A stretch of 28,017 nucleotides of DNA. Origin: Candolleomyces eurysporus. Taxonomy: Eukaryota; Basidiomycota; Agaricomycetes; Agaricales; Psathyrellaceae. This document shows positions 19,520 through 28,017 of this stretch, piece after piece. The notes beneath the pieces were generated by a model. That model was not told the origin of the DNA, did not search any database, and was given only the letters and a program-made list of their open reading frames with translations. Made by a program: the position numbers and the translations under genes. The stretch's first letter is position 1, and the number at the start of each line of letters is the position of its first letter. Where the stretch lies: assembly GCA_027579435.1 (NCBI GenBank), contig JANBPK010001579.1, positions 1 through 28,017 on the forward strand, in the 5' to 3' direction.

Positions 19520-21590
19520 ACGCATTCCGTGATCTTGGCAAGCGCGACAATTTCAACGGCGCAACTGCGAACATCCTCTTGCTGCCACAACCCCCACTGC
19601 GCCATCTCGAAAAGTTGAGGTAACCGGATCAATCCTCAAACTTTGCGACGCAGCACACAAACATAGGAACACCTTCCGCTTGCGCACCCCATCGACCAAC
19701 TCGAAGTGACGACCTCCGAACTGCTTTTTTGCGCGCTGTTACTAGAAGACATCAAACTCCCGTTGCGACAAAACCATTCAAAGAAGAATACACTGTTCGC
19801 CTCAAAGCAGGCCAATGTTGCGCTACCACATCTCCACACCAACCTAAGGAACACGGTTTGGGGGAGACCCGGGCATCTCTTCTTCTGGAGGTCATCTGCG
19901 CAGCCATGTAGGCCTTCCTTGAATGCAGTCCAAACAGACGAAAGCTAAGACTTCCTCCGATTTCCAGAGAGGATAAAGCTTTCAACATGTCCGGATGGGC
20001 CAATATCGAGATCGAACCTTCCTTTACATCCTCGACAAAGGACCAAACAGACCTCCATACAACCGATAATCTGCTATCCTTGCCGCCCAAGCCTGCGTGC
20101 AGCTTTGACGGGGTCCGCAACGTAAGATTCATCATGGTCTATTGAGAACATGACTTAATTCTGACCGTACTGTCATAGAATGGCCTACAGATTGCGTCTG
20201 CGATGGCCCGAATTATGATGATATTTGCATGTTCTCTTTTACGGTAAACGATCTTCGTTTCGTTTGCTCAAACTCATGGCAAATCCAGGCCACCGTCAAG
20301 GACAGTATGATATCTCTAGCATTTCTCCCGCTCTCATTCGATAAGTCGCGCCCTTCTTTTAATAGTGTGAAGGCCTGTACCTCCTCACTTGACCTTCCTT
20401 GTCAGCTTACATTTGGCTATAGAATCCGGAGACATCGGTCTCTATTCTCATGACCTTCATGTTTGCCAGCGACAAGGAACTCAGGCTGGACCCCCCGCAT
20501 CTTCCTCAATCCAGCATCCAGCAACAAATCCTATGTCTACGAGTTTCAGCACCCAAATGACAAAGGCCGAATATTCTTGACGACTCGTTCAATTTACAAA
20601 TACTGCACGGTCAGCGTATCCAGCTGCTCAACTCGAGTTTTTGAGTGCAAGAGGTCGAGAAGGGCACATGGAAACTGATACCGGGCCTGAAATCGAAACT
20701 GATCAAGGATGTGTGGCTCGACCATAAATCCCGGTTGGAGAAGCAGATCCAAGAGGCCCTATTTAAAGCTATCCACGAGTTTGCCGACAAGCTTAACTGG
20801 CGAGAGGACGAATGCTTGCAGTCTTTCAACAAAGAGCGTCATGTGCCGATCTTAGCAACATTTTAAGCTCTCCTCAAGAACGAAAAGTGGAACGAGGTCT
20901 CCCTAATCATCGAAGAGGAGCCACCTGGGCCGTGCCCAAAGGCGGTCGTGGATGGCGCTTGGCTCCCAAATGACAACACTTCGGACGACAAACCCAGCAC
21001 AGAAAATGGCAGCCAACTCTACTTGTGTTACCCCTCGAAACACCGTTGTTCGCTATTCTTCGATGATGAGTGCAGGATCATTGGTGCTCTTCCAATCTCC
21101 AGCGCTTTCTTCGACATCGATAGCCTCAATCAGTGTCTCAAAGGTACGTTTTCCTTGCCTCTCTCATTGCACCACGTAGTTCATTTTTCTTGTTTTCTAG
21201 CTCCCCTCTTGGTGTTCTGCGCAGGCTGCGTTCACAATGACATCAGCGTGGGCACCTCAGGACTCGGAAACTGGGCGCTGGACAATGCACGAGCACATTT
21301 CGACACCTGCCCGAGGGATATGGGTTTCGGACGGGCCCAGGTATCTTTTCTGGAGGTCATCTCCCAGCTCCGCAGGCCACTCTCAAATACAGTCCATAAA
21401 GACGAAAGCTGGCATTTCATGCGGTGCGGTCTCCAAAAAAAGATGCAGATTCCCAGCTTCTTGGAACTATATTCAAATTTGAGGCTTGCTTTACTTGCTT
21501 GATGCAGGACTAAATTCTATGGCCCACGAAATTGTGGCAGGCGATCACCTTGTCGAACTTCTTGGCAATTTGAAGGCGTGAGGACCCCCC
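19520..21590 (+). pseudogene. FunK1-like kinase, copy C, chimeric and broken
   Basis: The left part (19520-21295) follows copy B; the right part (from 21296) is the duplicated 3' end of copy A. Coding signatures: SYVYEFQHPNDKGRIFLTTR, then EVEKGTWKLIPGLKSKLIKD followed by VWLDHKSRLEKQIQEALFKA. One base is missing at about 20640 relative to copy B (frameshift before VQEVEK), and an in-frame TAA lies at 20864-20866. Downstream LLKNEKWNEVSLIIEEEPPG continues to FFDDECRIIGALPISSAFFD, then a clean intron (21144-21200) and APLLVFCAGCVHNDISVGT. The catalytic HRD is HND here, and the SDLEY (DFG-equivalent) segment of copy B is absent because the joint at 21296 replaces it. It cannot encode an active kinase. 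Confidence 0.65.
19838..19970 (+). repeat. Internal repeat of the kinase copies (related to 10958-11075 and 21305-21430)
   Basis: GACCCGGGCATCTCTTC, GGAGGTCATCT, and AGACGAAAGCT occur in the same order here, in copy A (10985-11065) and again further along copy C (21330-21410). In copy A only one such segment exists and it joins the 5' part directly to the 3' part. This supports deletion of the kinase core by recombination between these similar segments, later transferred to copy C with the 3.6-kb block. Confidence 0.55.
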
Positions 21591-22008
21591 ATCGAATGGA
21601 ACCTCCAAATCTCAGCCTGTCTCTCTCACCAGTGCAAAGCTGCCTGAATATGCCAGTGGCCGCAATTTGGCGGGTCTTTCTCCTAGGCTTGATGGGTCCA
21701 CCAACAGCCGTGCCCGAGCCGAGAAGAAACAAGCACTCTTCGCTGCTGGACTCCAGATGTACTGTAAGTGTGGGACAGCTCAGTCGGGTGACCTGTGTAC
21801 CGCTGAGCGGGAAGCTGGGGCACTTATCAGACCAAGAAACTATGGCAGTGCGCCGCCGTACATACTGTACATATGGTAGATCGAATCGGTTCTTTTTGTG
21901 TAGATAGGCGCGGCGAAAATTAGAGTCCACGTACCTATCCATTCCTTATTGACTTTCTACCTGTTGGCGTTTGACTCGAGAAGCCGGGGAAGTAAGGTTT
22001 GAAGTTAA

Positions 22009-22266
22009 GTGGATGGATACGGGTTTGTCCCGCTCGGTCCACCAAAGGGATTCGACAACGACAATACATTCGCGAGTCGAGCGAAGAGATCGCAAATGCG
22101 CTGCCAGTCAGTCAAGTTGAAAATTTCAGTGTCCTGTTACGGTGAAGAATTCATCTACGGCCACAATGACATGGAGGAGGTACCTAAAAAGACAAACTTA
22201 GTCCAGTTATACCGTGATAATGGAACAATACTAGAAGTTTTACATCTGAGTCCGATGACTACATAG
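22009..22266 (+). other. 85-codon open frame in the unit C spacer, identical to 11666-11923
   Basis: The bases and the 85-residue product are the same as in unit A. It lies between the kinase remnant and the NACHT-TPR 3' end, 110 bp from the latter's stop. No domain is recognised and translation is doubtful; see the partner entry for the argument that identity here reflects a conversion tract. Confidence 0.2.
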
Positions 22267-22375
22267 AAAGAGAAGCGTCGCTCGTGTCCGACATANTTTT
22301 TTACAGAAAGAACGAGACTATGTACACGCAACTCACGACAGTGTCCCCCTGTAAGCAGCCCATGTTGGAGCTCAA

Positions 22376-24558
22376 TTACGGTATGGGCTCTATGGATGGG
22401 GCTGACAGCCGATTTGCTTCTTCTCCCACCGTCGAGATTTTGGAGAGATCTTCTTCTTGTCCTGTAGCATCGAAACGCAGCTTGAGGAGAGAAGCCAAGG
22501 AACGGAGCCGTTCGACCCGACTCTGGTGCCCGACAGAATAATGAAACGCGAGAAGGTCCTCGCAGTGAGCTATTGCCTCTTGTAGGTAGGAGAGTGTTTG
22601 GCTCTTCCCGTACATCAATTGGAGAGGTATGAGAAGGTTCTCAAGGGCAACTGAGCGATTGGGATGAGGGGATGGCCGAAGTTCGAGTGCTTCACGAAAC
22701 AGGGAAATGGCCTCCTCGAGGTCAGCCATGGTTCCTGTGAGCNGATGNCGATNCANGAGTGNANTGCCGAGATTGCTGAGTGNNTNCGAGCGATTCAGAT
22801 GAAGGGACGGTTGATGTGCGAGTATTGAACGATGAAGGGAGATGGCTTCCTCCAAGTCTGTGAGAGACCTAGTCTGACTGCCACGGTTATGAACGGCATG
22901 GGCCAGGACTCCAATCAGCTGGGGAGTACCAGGCCGGAGTGAAACCGCCTCACGACAGAAGCGGATGGCACAATCCAATTCCGTTAGGTTCAAGGGCGGC
23001 CCGTCCGCCAAATGATGGACAGAATATCCAAAAGCGTAAAATGCACTGACGGAGAATCCTTCACCGAACGGGCCTGAATTCTGCTGCAGATGCTTGAGTT
23101 TATACTCAAGGCAACGAAAGAAGAGCCGGACATGATGGGATGGATGTGCAAAGAAATCGCGTGATCGACTTTGGGTGGTCAGGAAGTCGCGGAGGGAGGT
23201 GTGGCAGAGTGTGACGGGTATGGCATCTGTCCCCGGAATTTGGACGATTGCTTGCAAGTTCACGAGGACGTTGACAACCTCGTAGGTCTTGATCCCAAGA
23301 AGCTCTGCGATCCCCGATGTCGGAAGTGGTGCGAAAAGGAGGGCAATGGTTGATATGATATCGTGGAAGTGGGGAAGGTGCATGGAGCGGGCCAATGTTT
23401 GTGTGTATAGCCCATCGAGACCGGGGTTCATCTTCAGGGCCAACGGGAGCCGATCCATCGGCGTTGGTGGGCTGCCTTCAGCGTTGGTTGCCATTATGAA
23501 TTTGAACACAGCTGAGGCGAAAATGAATGATCCTCCAATATGTTTGACAAGCTTGCGTCTGTCATTCTGGGTAGGCCACTCTCCATGCTGCTGAACATAT
23601 GCTCGGACGACCGAGTTCCGCCTGCATCCATCCTCGAAAAGAATTTCCAGGAATGTGGCGATATCGTCGTCGGAGCAATGATTCACAAGGTTGTCCAATA
23701 TCACCGCCGGAACATTCAGGCGGGATTGGATATGCTCTTCCACTCGGCTCGTGATGAAAACGCGGAGGGGTATGAGGGGGTTTTCGTTGAAGAACACCAG
23801 CATTCCGTCAATGAGCTCCTGGACTTCATCTTTGTTATCGCACTCGTCCAGCCCATCCAGCACCATGAGAAATGGGCCTTGTATCAGCGCCCTAACCCTT
23901 TTCTTCCTCTGAGCGACAGCTTTGAGTGGTGCATAGACCAAGCACTGCATCCTGGTTCGTAGGGAAACGCCTCCTTCGTTTGGCGTCACCAATGCTGGGT
24001 TAGCTTGTACGGCTTCGCGTATGAAGGGTTCTGTCTGCGGAATCACCGCTGCCATTTGGCTTGCCAGAGTCGTCGCAAGCCTCCAAATCCTGCTTCTATC
24101 GCCTGCGTTCCGGAAGAAGAAGAAACTTATGACTGGTCTATCCTCCCGCTCGGACGTGTCACAAACCTCCTGAGATATGGAGGATTTGCCGCATCCGACA
24201 TACCCATGCATCCATCGTATATGAGGCTCCGAATCAGTTGTGATATCGCTCCTCGCCCAGGCGTTGACGATCTTGACCACCTGAAGCCTCGTGCCAGGAA
24301 AGCAAGCAGAGTCGGGAGGGGATCGTTTTCGATCTCGAGTATGGGATGCATCGGTGATGGGCTGGAGGATGTCCGATAAACCTGGCGGCGATGAGGTGAG
24401 TTTTGCGAGGAAAAGAGTGAAGACTGGCATCGATATATTTATCACTTACCCCTCTGGTCGGCGCTAATAGTCAAACTTTGGTTGTGGAAGTCTCCTTCGA
24501 CTTGGTAGGCGGCTAGATGCCGTACATGTGTATTTTGAGATCCTTGGAGGAAGTTCAT
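22376..24558 (-). CDS. NACHT-TPR STAND/NLR-like protein, copy C, intact frame (704 aa)
   Basis: Exon 1 (24558-24450) encodes MNFLQGSQNTHVRHLAAYQV plus EGDFHNQSLTIS; a 68-nt intron (24449-24382) joins in phase to exon 2 (24381-22376). NACHT NTPase: Walker A GYVGCGKSS (about 96-104), FFFFRNAGDRSRIWRLATTL, Walker B-like FLMVLDGLDECDNKDE (about 207-222), sensor ITSR (246-249). A winged-helix-like segment (SGIAELLGIKTYEVVNVLV) precedes CHTSLRDFLT. A variable linker (about 455-515) is followed by TPR units DLEEAISLHRSILAHQPSLH and DLEEAISLFREALELRPSPH. The end is STVGEEANRLSAPSIEPIP. Nine Ns (22743-22786) fall in one TPR without breaking the frame. In this architecture the N-terminus signals, NACHT oligomerises with NTP and the TPRs sense; that role is known for the class and inferred here. 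A conserved spliced region upstream (24565-24618) is probably 5' UTR. Confidence 0.85.
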
Positions 24559-25331
24559 GTGTACCTATATGAAGAATAGTCAGATAATCAGAACATGGGA
24601 GACTGCTGAGGACAGTACTCACCAGAATATTCGTCGTAAACAGTAGCACAGTAAGGATAGCACGTTCAATCACAGTCGTTTTTCCAATCTCTGAGATGCT
24701 GAGAAGAGGGTGGGCAGGGCAGAGACTTGCAAAACAGACAGATAGTACTAGTAGGTGGGCAGTCACAGCGAAGAGATGGTGGGTCAAGACAGACAGTCTC
24801 AATCATGGATCCCTGGGAGGTTCACAGCAGTTCCATGATGATGGAACTGCTGTTACGAATCTCCTGGGAACCCTTCCCACAGGTAGTTTCGCTCTGAGGT
24901 CCTGTGTCCAATTTCGAGCCCGCGAGTAGACTCCCTTTTACCTCTTGCCAGCCACAGCCGCTCTGCAGAATAGATGCAGAATAGTCTCCGCAACCAGTGC
25001 TATATATCCATGACCACCACTGATCGATAAAGTTGCTCGACCAAATTGACGATTCAGATGTTTGATGTAGGGCAGGGGAAAGGCGGCGAAAGCGTGGTGA
25101 AATACGCGAAAGGTAATACATACCTTTCTTATCTCCGAATGCTACCTGCACTACGCCTGCTGGCCCGATTATAAGCATTGACATCGGAGATGTTATTGGC
25201 GTTTTCGTTCATGCACTAGTCTTCCCTTTGGCTCTTTTTTATGGGATCTCATTTCAAGGTATGCAGCGACAACAAAGCAGAGCGACTATCCGGTATCCAG
25301 CGAGATCTAGAGAAAGCAAAGAGAGCTGAAT
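24559..25331. other. 773-bp intergenic stretch: NACHT copy C upstream region, hairpin, then nothing recognised
   Basis: 24559-24886 belongs to the duplicated block and should hold the NACHT copy C promoter and 5' UTR intron (GTGAGT donor about 24618, TATAG acceptor about 24565). 24887-25331 is unique in the window. The minus-strand frame 24822-25184 shows no motif and spans the duplication edge, so I do not call it a gene. Confidence 0.45.
24825..24852. repeat. Perfect 12-bp inverted repeat with 4-base loop
   Basis: CAGCAGTTCCAT and its exact reverse complement ATGGAACTGCTG flank the loop GATG. Weaker complementarity continues outward (CCTGGGAGG on the left, CTCCTGGG on the right), suggesting an imperfect palindrome of about 60 bp. 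The paralogous place in unit A (about 14470-14520) lacks the left arm. It could be a structured leader element or a recombination-associated palindrome. Confidence 0.5.
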
Positions 25332-26872
25332 TCACTGTGAACCCGGCTTCGTAAAATCAAGCTTCCTGGCAATCGACCTGCCCTTTCCATCTTCCAGCGG
25401 TGACGACAATTTACGTTTCTTGCCCTTATTGCCCTTTTTGCCCACATTCCCATCGACCTCGGCGAGTGGGGGTGTGTCTTCCTTCTTAAAGCATTTTGGA
25501 AGTTTGGAGGGGTGGGTGGGGAAGGGGAGGGCGAAGAAGTACGGGTGATCGAGAGCCTAGTACGAATAGAAATAGCGAACGGGTCAGAAATTTGAAGACA
25601 GGCAGTAGGAAGGTGGGCGAAAGAAGCGGGAGGATGCGACTCACCTGTCTCGCTGTGATCCGGTTTCGTGGTTCGTAAACTAGGCATCTGTTGAGCAAGT
25701 TGAGAGCATCCGCGCTAGCGGCTGTGAAGAGGTCTCGTAAAGGTGGTTTGGGAAACTGGCCGACTGGGACGTAGTCAGGGAGTTTTGTGTGGCCCTATTA
25801 CAAAAAGCACGAATAAGCCATCGTCAATGCTCGGTATTCGGGTTGAAACAAAATTGAATGAATGAATAACTGCAATGCACGTACAGGCCAATCCTCTTCT
25901 GTAGGCGTGCCAAGAGCGCGGAATATGGTCTTGAGTTGGTCCATATCGCTTTCACCGGGGAGGTAGGGTATCCGAAGCATCAGTTCCGCGAAGATGCAAC
26001 CCACGGACCAGATATCGACAGCGGAACTGTAGTACCGGCATCCGTAAAGGAGTTCTGGAGGTCGGTACCACCTGTACGGAAGGCCTCGTGATTAGGAGAA
26101 TGGTTGTCGAACCGAGGACGAGATGAAGAGACATACCGTGTGATGACTTGACATGTCATTTTGTACCCAGGGTCAGCAAAGTCTCTGGCAAGACCGAAAT
26201 CGCCAATCTTGAGCTGACCGTCAGAAGCGACGAGCAAGTTGTTTGGTTTCAGATCCTACATGATGTGGTTAGTAAATGGGTACCTCGTAGAGAGAAAGGA
26301 CCATACTCGATGCAAAATCCAGTTCCTATGGCAGAACTCCAAACCACGGAACGTCATGGCCATCCAGCTCTTGATATCGGCGGGTAGGAAGACGAGCGAC
26401 CGGTCTTTTATAATGTTTTCGAGGTCGGAATCCAAGAACTCGAGGACGAGGTTGAGGTTTGTCTTATGGGAGAAGACATCTATTAACTGCAGCCCTGGTC
26501 AGAGAGACAGATTCATGGGATAGGAACGTCCCCCATGCATACCTCGATGACGTTCTGGTGTTTGATTTCTCGAAGGTATTTCACTTCCCGGATGGCAGAC
26601 ATGTCGAGGCCATCTCTCATTCCCCCTATTTTGATCTTCTTGATAGCGATCTTTTTGCCGGTCCCCACTTCTCTGCCTGTAATTTCGAGGGTCAATGGCG
26701 TTCAGGCGTCGTAAGGAAGATTGGCGCTAACCTTGATAAACCACGGCATAGGTACCCTCACCAATCTTCTTGTCTTTCTGCCTGACAGAACTTCAGTTGA
26801 AACGTCATTGAAATCCGCTGTGACTCACCATCTCCTCTGCCGCTCAGCATTCGCCTGCTCGACGACGTCCAT
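25332..26872 (-). CDS. Cyclin-dependent kinase 7 (Kin28/Mcs6-type TFIIH/CAK kinase)
   Basis: CDK7 with cyclin H phosphorylates the RNA polymerase II C-terminal domain in TFIIH and, in many species, activates other CDKs. Eight exons (26872-26829, 26781-26732, 26676-26543, 26486-26307, 26255-26137, 26071-25885, 25794-25645, 25556-25332) give 362 aa with all phases closing. Motifs: Gly-loop GEGTYAVVY (22-30), ATP lysine Lys44 in IAIKKIK, C-helix [11 protein letters not shown] as in Kin28, HRDLKPNN (135-142), DFGLAR (155-160), T-loop Thr170 in [15 protein letters not shown], and [15 protein letters not shown] plus [10 protein letters not shown], both diagnostic of CDK7. A Lys-rich C-terminal tail ([11 protein letters not shown]) is a likely nuclear localisation signal. 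Introns are 47-90 nt. Confidence 0.95.
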
Positions 26873-27247
26873 GTTGAATGGTATGCCTATCGCCCTGCAA
26901 CTCCCGAGGTAGTCGAGCCCTGATTAACCCTGCCTGCGGGTGATTGTAGACCGTGGTAGGATATGGAGAGTGAGGTAGAGCGATGAGGAGAGTCTCGAGA
27001 GGCAACCCCTCTTTGACCAGACAAAAGGTTCAGTTCAAGCCAAATTGAAGCGACTCTGACCGCTAAAGATGCCGACACGAATGCCGAGTCCAAAAATAGG
27101 ATTGAGACCATGTGACCATAGGCGCGTCCTCGCCGCGCTTGAAAGTTCAAAGTTCAACTCTACCCCAAGACGTTCTCCTTGACCTCGTTTTATCATGTTC
27201 TATTCTGTCCTATATGTCCTTTGACCTCTATGATATCATAAGCACAC
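26873..27247. promoter_or_regulatory. Divergent promoter region between CDK7 and the J-domain gene
   Basis: These 375 bp separate two divergent ATGs (26872 minus, 27248 plus). The J-protein side has a pyrimidine-rich run, TGTTCTATTCTGTCCTATAT, at about 27195-27214, usual for fungal start regions. I see no gene within it. Confidence 0.45.
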
Positions 27248-28017
27248 ATGTCTACACTCAAAGCCACATTCTATGATATCCTGGACATCCAGAAGGATGT
27301 TCCAACGAATGAAAGTGCGTGCACGGAACAACACAAGCAGGGATCCAACGCTTATTTTGACTCTCAACAGTTAGGAAAGCCTACAGAAAGAGGGCCCTAG
27401 AAACCCACCCGGACAAGCTAGATCCTGGCGCCAGCGAAAAGGAAAGACAGGCCGCCGAGCGGGAATTCCATAAGGTATGAACGGAATGCACCTGTCACCT
27501 AAACTCGGTCTGACTTGTCATCTCTGCAGGTTAATGACGCTTTCCAGACGCTAGGAGATCCTCAAAAGCGCAGGGTGAGGAGGATTCGGGGTCGAACAAT
27601 CCACCAAATTTGACGAGACTGTGTAGAAATACGATGCGATGCTGGCCTTGCGTACCGATCCGGTCCTCATCTCCGAGGAAAGCGTACGTCGTACAGCGGA
27701 TAGACAAGAGTGGGCTCGTCAACAAAAGGAGATGATACAGAGAAGAATCAACGCATTCAAAGACCAGGAAGCTCTTAAAAAAGAACGGGAAGCCCTGAAG
27801 AAAGAGCAGGATAATCAGAGGAAAGAACAAGAAATCTCGGAGAAGGAGCAAAAATTGAGGGAAGAAGAAAATCGGAAGGAGGAAGCTAGACAGAAGAAGG
27901 TTGCAGAAGTGCTTCAGGAGCTGAGAAATGCGACGCCAGAGCTTACTGCTCGAAGGGAAGCTCTCCTCAAGGTGCGTACTTGCCTGTCCCGCTAGAGCAA
28001 GCTTTGCTCATTGATGG
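27248..28017 (+). CDS. J-domain (DnaJ-like) co-chaperone, 5' part; runs off the window
   Basis: J-domain proteins stimulate Hsp70 ATPase through their HPD motif. Exons 27248-27314, 27371-27474, 27530-27574 and 27627-27971 are in phase; a donor GTGCGT at 27972 leads into sequence beyond the end. The J domain fills residues 7 to about 75: ATFYDILDIQKDVPTNEIRK, KRALETHPDKLDPG (His35-Pro36-Asp37), then EFHKVNDAFQTLGDPQKRRK. It is followed by a long Lys/Glu/Gln coiled coil (EALKKEREALKKEQDNQRKE onward). There is no Gly/Phe region or zinc finger, so it is a class C J-protein, perhaps of the DNAJC17/Cwf23 splicing type or a DNAJC8-like type; the missing C-terminus prevents a decision. Introns are 56, 55 and 52 nt. 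Confidence 0.88.

Larger units (their letters stand above)
21296..24886. repeat. Right copy of the 3.6-kb direct segmental duplication (partner 10949-14540)
   Basis: The left boundary lies inside kinase copy C just after its HND segment (CATTTCGACACC), the right boundary near ATCTCCTGGGAACCCTTCCCACA. Order and orientation are as in the left copy. It carries kinase 3' end, spacer and NACHT-TPR copy C, together with the conserved region upstream of the NACHT gene. Confidence 0.85.

Noticed and set aside
23540..23962. 140-codon plus-strand open frame, with a similar one at 13212-13634
   Set aside because: Both are antisense shadows of the NACHT exon; their similarity to each other follows from the duplication and codon bias of the true frame, and they carry no motif of their own.
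24464..24802. N-terminal extension of NACHT copy C with two hydrophobic segments (LLVLSVCFAS, AILTVLLFTT), possibly a signal anchor
   Set aside because: The frame is not kept in copy A, where stops and indels interrupt it, and the intron between it and exon 1 is conserved. I treat it as 5' UTR or promoter sequence.
10560..24886. Transposable element as the cause of the array
   Set aside because: I found no reverse transcriptase, integrase, transposase, terminal repeats or target-site duplications; the units are simply segmental copies with gene fragments.
1..28017. CRISPR arrays, bacterial operons, riboswitches
   Set aside because: The spliceosomal introns and gene content are clearly fungal and nuclear; no regularly spaced short repeats were seen.

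Overview
The window is nuclear DNA from a filamentous basidiomycete, most probably an Agaricomycete. The evidence is many 45-90 nt GT-AG introns, single-copy fungal housekeeping genes (tropomyosin, Kei1, 4EHP-like eIF4E, Kin28-type CDK7), and two families typical of that group: FunK1 fungal-type kinases and NACHT-TPR STAND proteins. I cannot name the genus; the compact short-intron structure would fit Sebacinales-like or Cantharellales-like fungi. Isolated Ns next to homopolymers and one cluster of nine Ns in a repeat show that this is draft sequence.

Left part (1-10.4 kb), dense and well preserved. In order: a conserved unknown gene (-), tropomyosin (+), methionine-R-sulfoxide reductase MsrB (-), class II eIF4E (-), the Kei1 subunit of IPC synthase (+, sharing a 143-bp divergent promoter with eIF4E), two tandem PQ-loop membrane protein paralogues (-), and a TMEM14-family mitochondrial membrane protein (-) whose first coding exon is only the ATG. 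I resolved exon structures for all of them, and the phases close.

Middle part (10.5-24.9 kb), an accessory repeat region. A unit of FunK1-like kinase (+) facing a NACHT-TPR gene (-), tail to tail, occurs three times (A 10.5-14.5 kb, B 16.15-19.5 kb, C 19.5-24.9 kb). All three kinases are broken, each differently. NACHT-TPR copy C has an intact two-exon frame (704 aa). Copy A is intact through the NACHT domain but is frameshifted near its C-terminus. Copy B keeps only a TPR tail. A 3.6-kb block (10949-14540) was recently copied to 21296-24886. Copy B also carried the 5' end of the TMEM14 gene and the start of its promoter. A relic of the 3' half of an RPF1-like Brix gene sits between A and B.

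Right part (25.3-28.0 kb), conserved again: the TFIIH kinase CDK7/Kin28 (-, 8 exons) divergent from a J-domain protein (+) that runs off the window.

The most notable content is the FunK1/NACHT-TPR array: a two-gene convergent module spreading by segmental duplication, in which the NACHT core is conserved between copies A and C while the linker just before the TPRs has diverged strongly.
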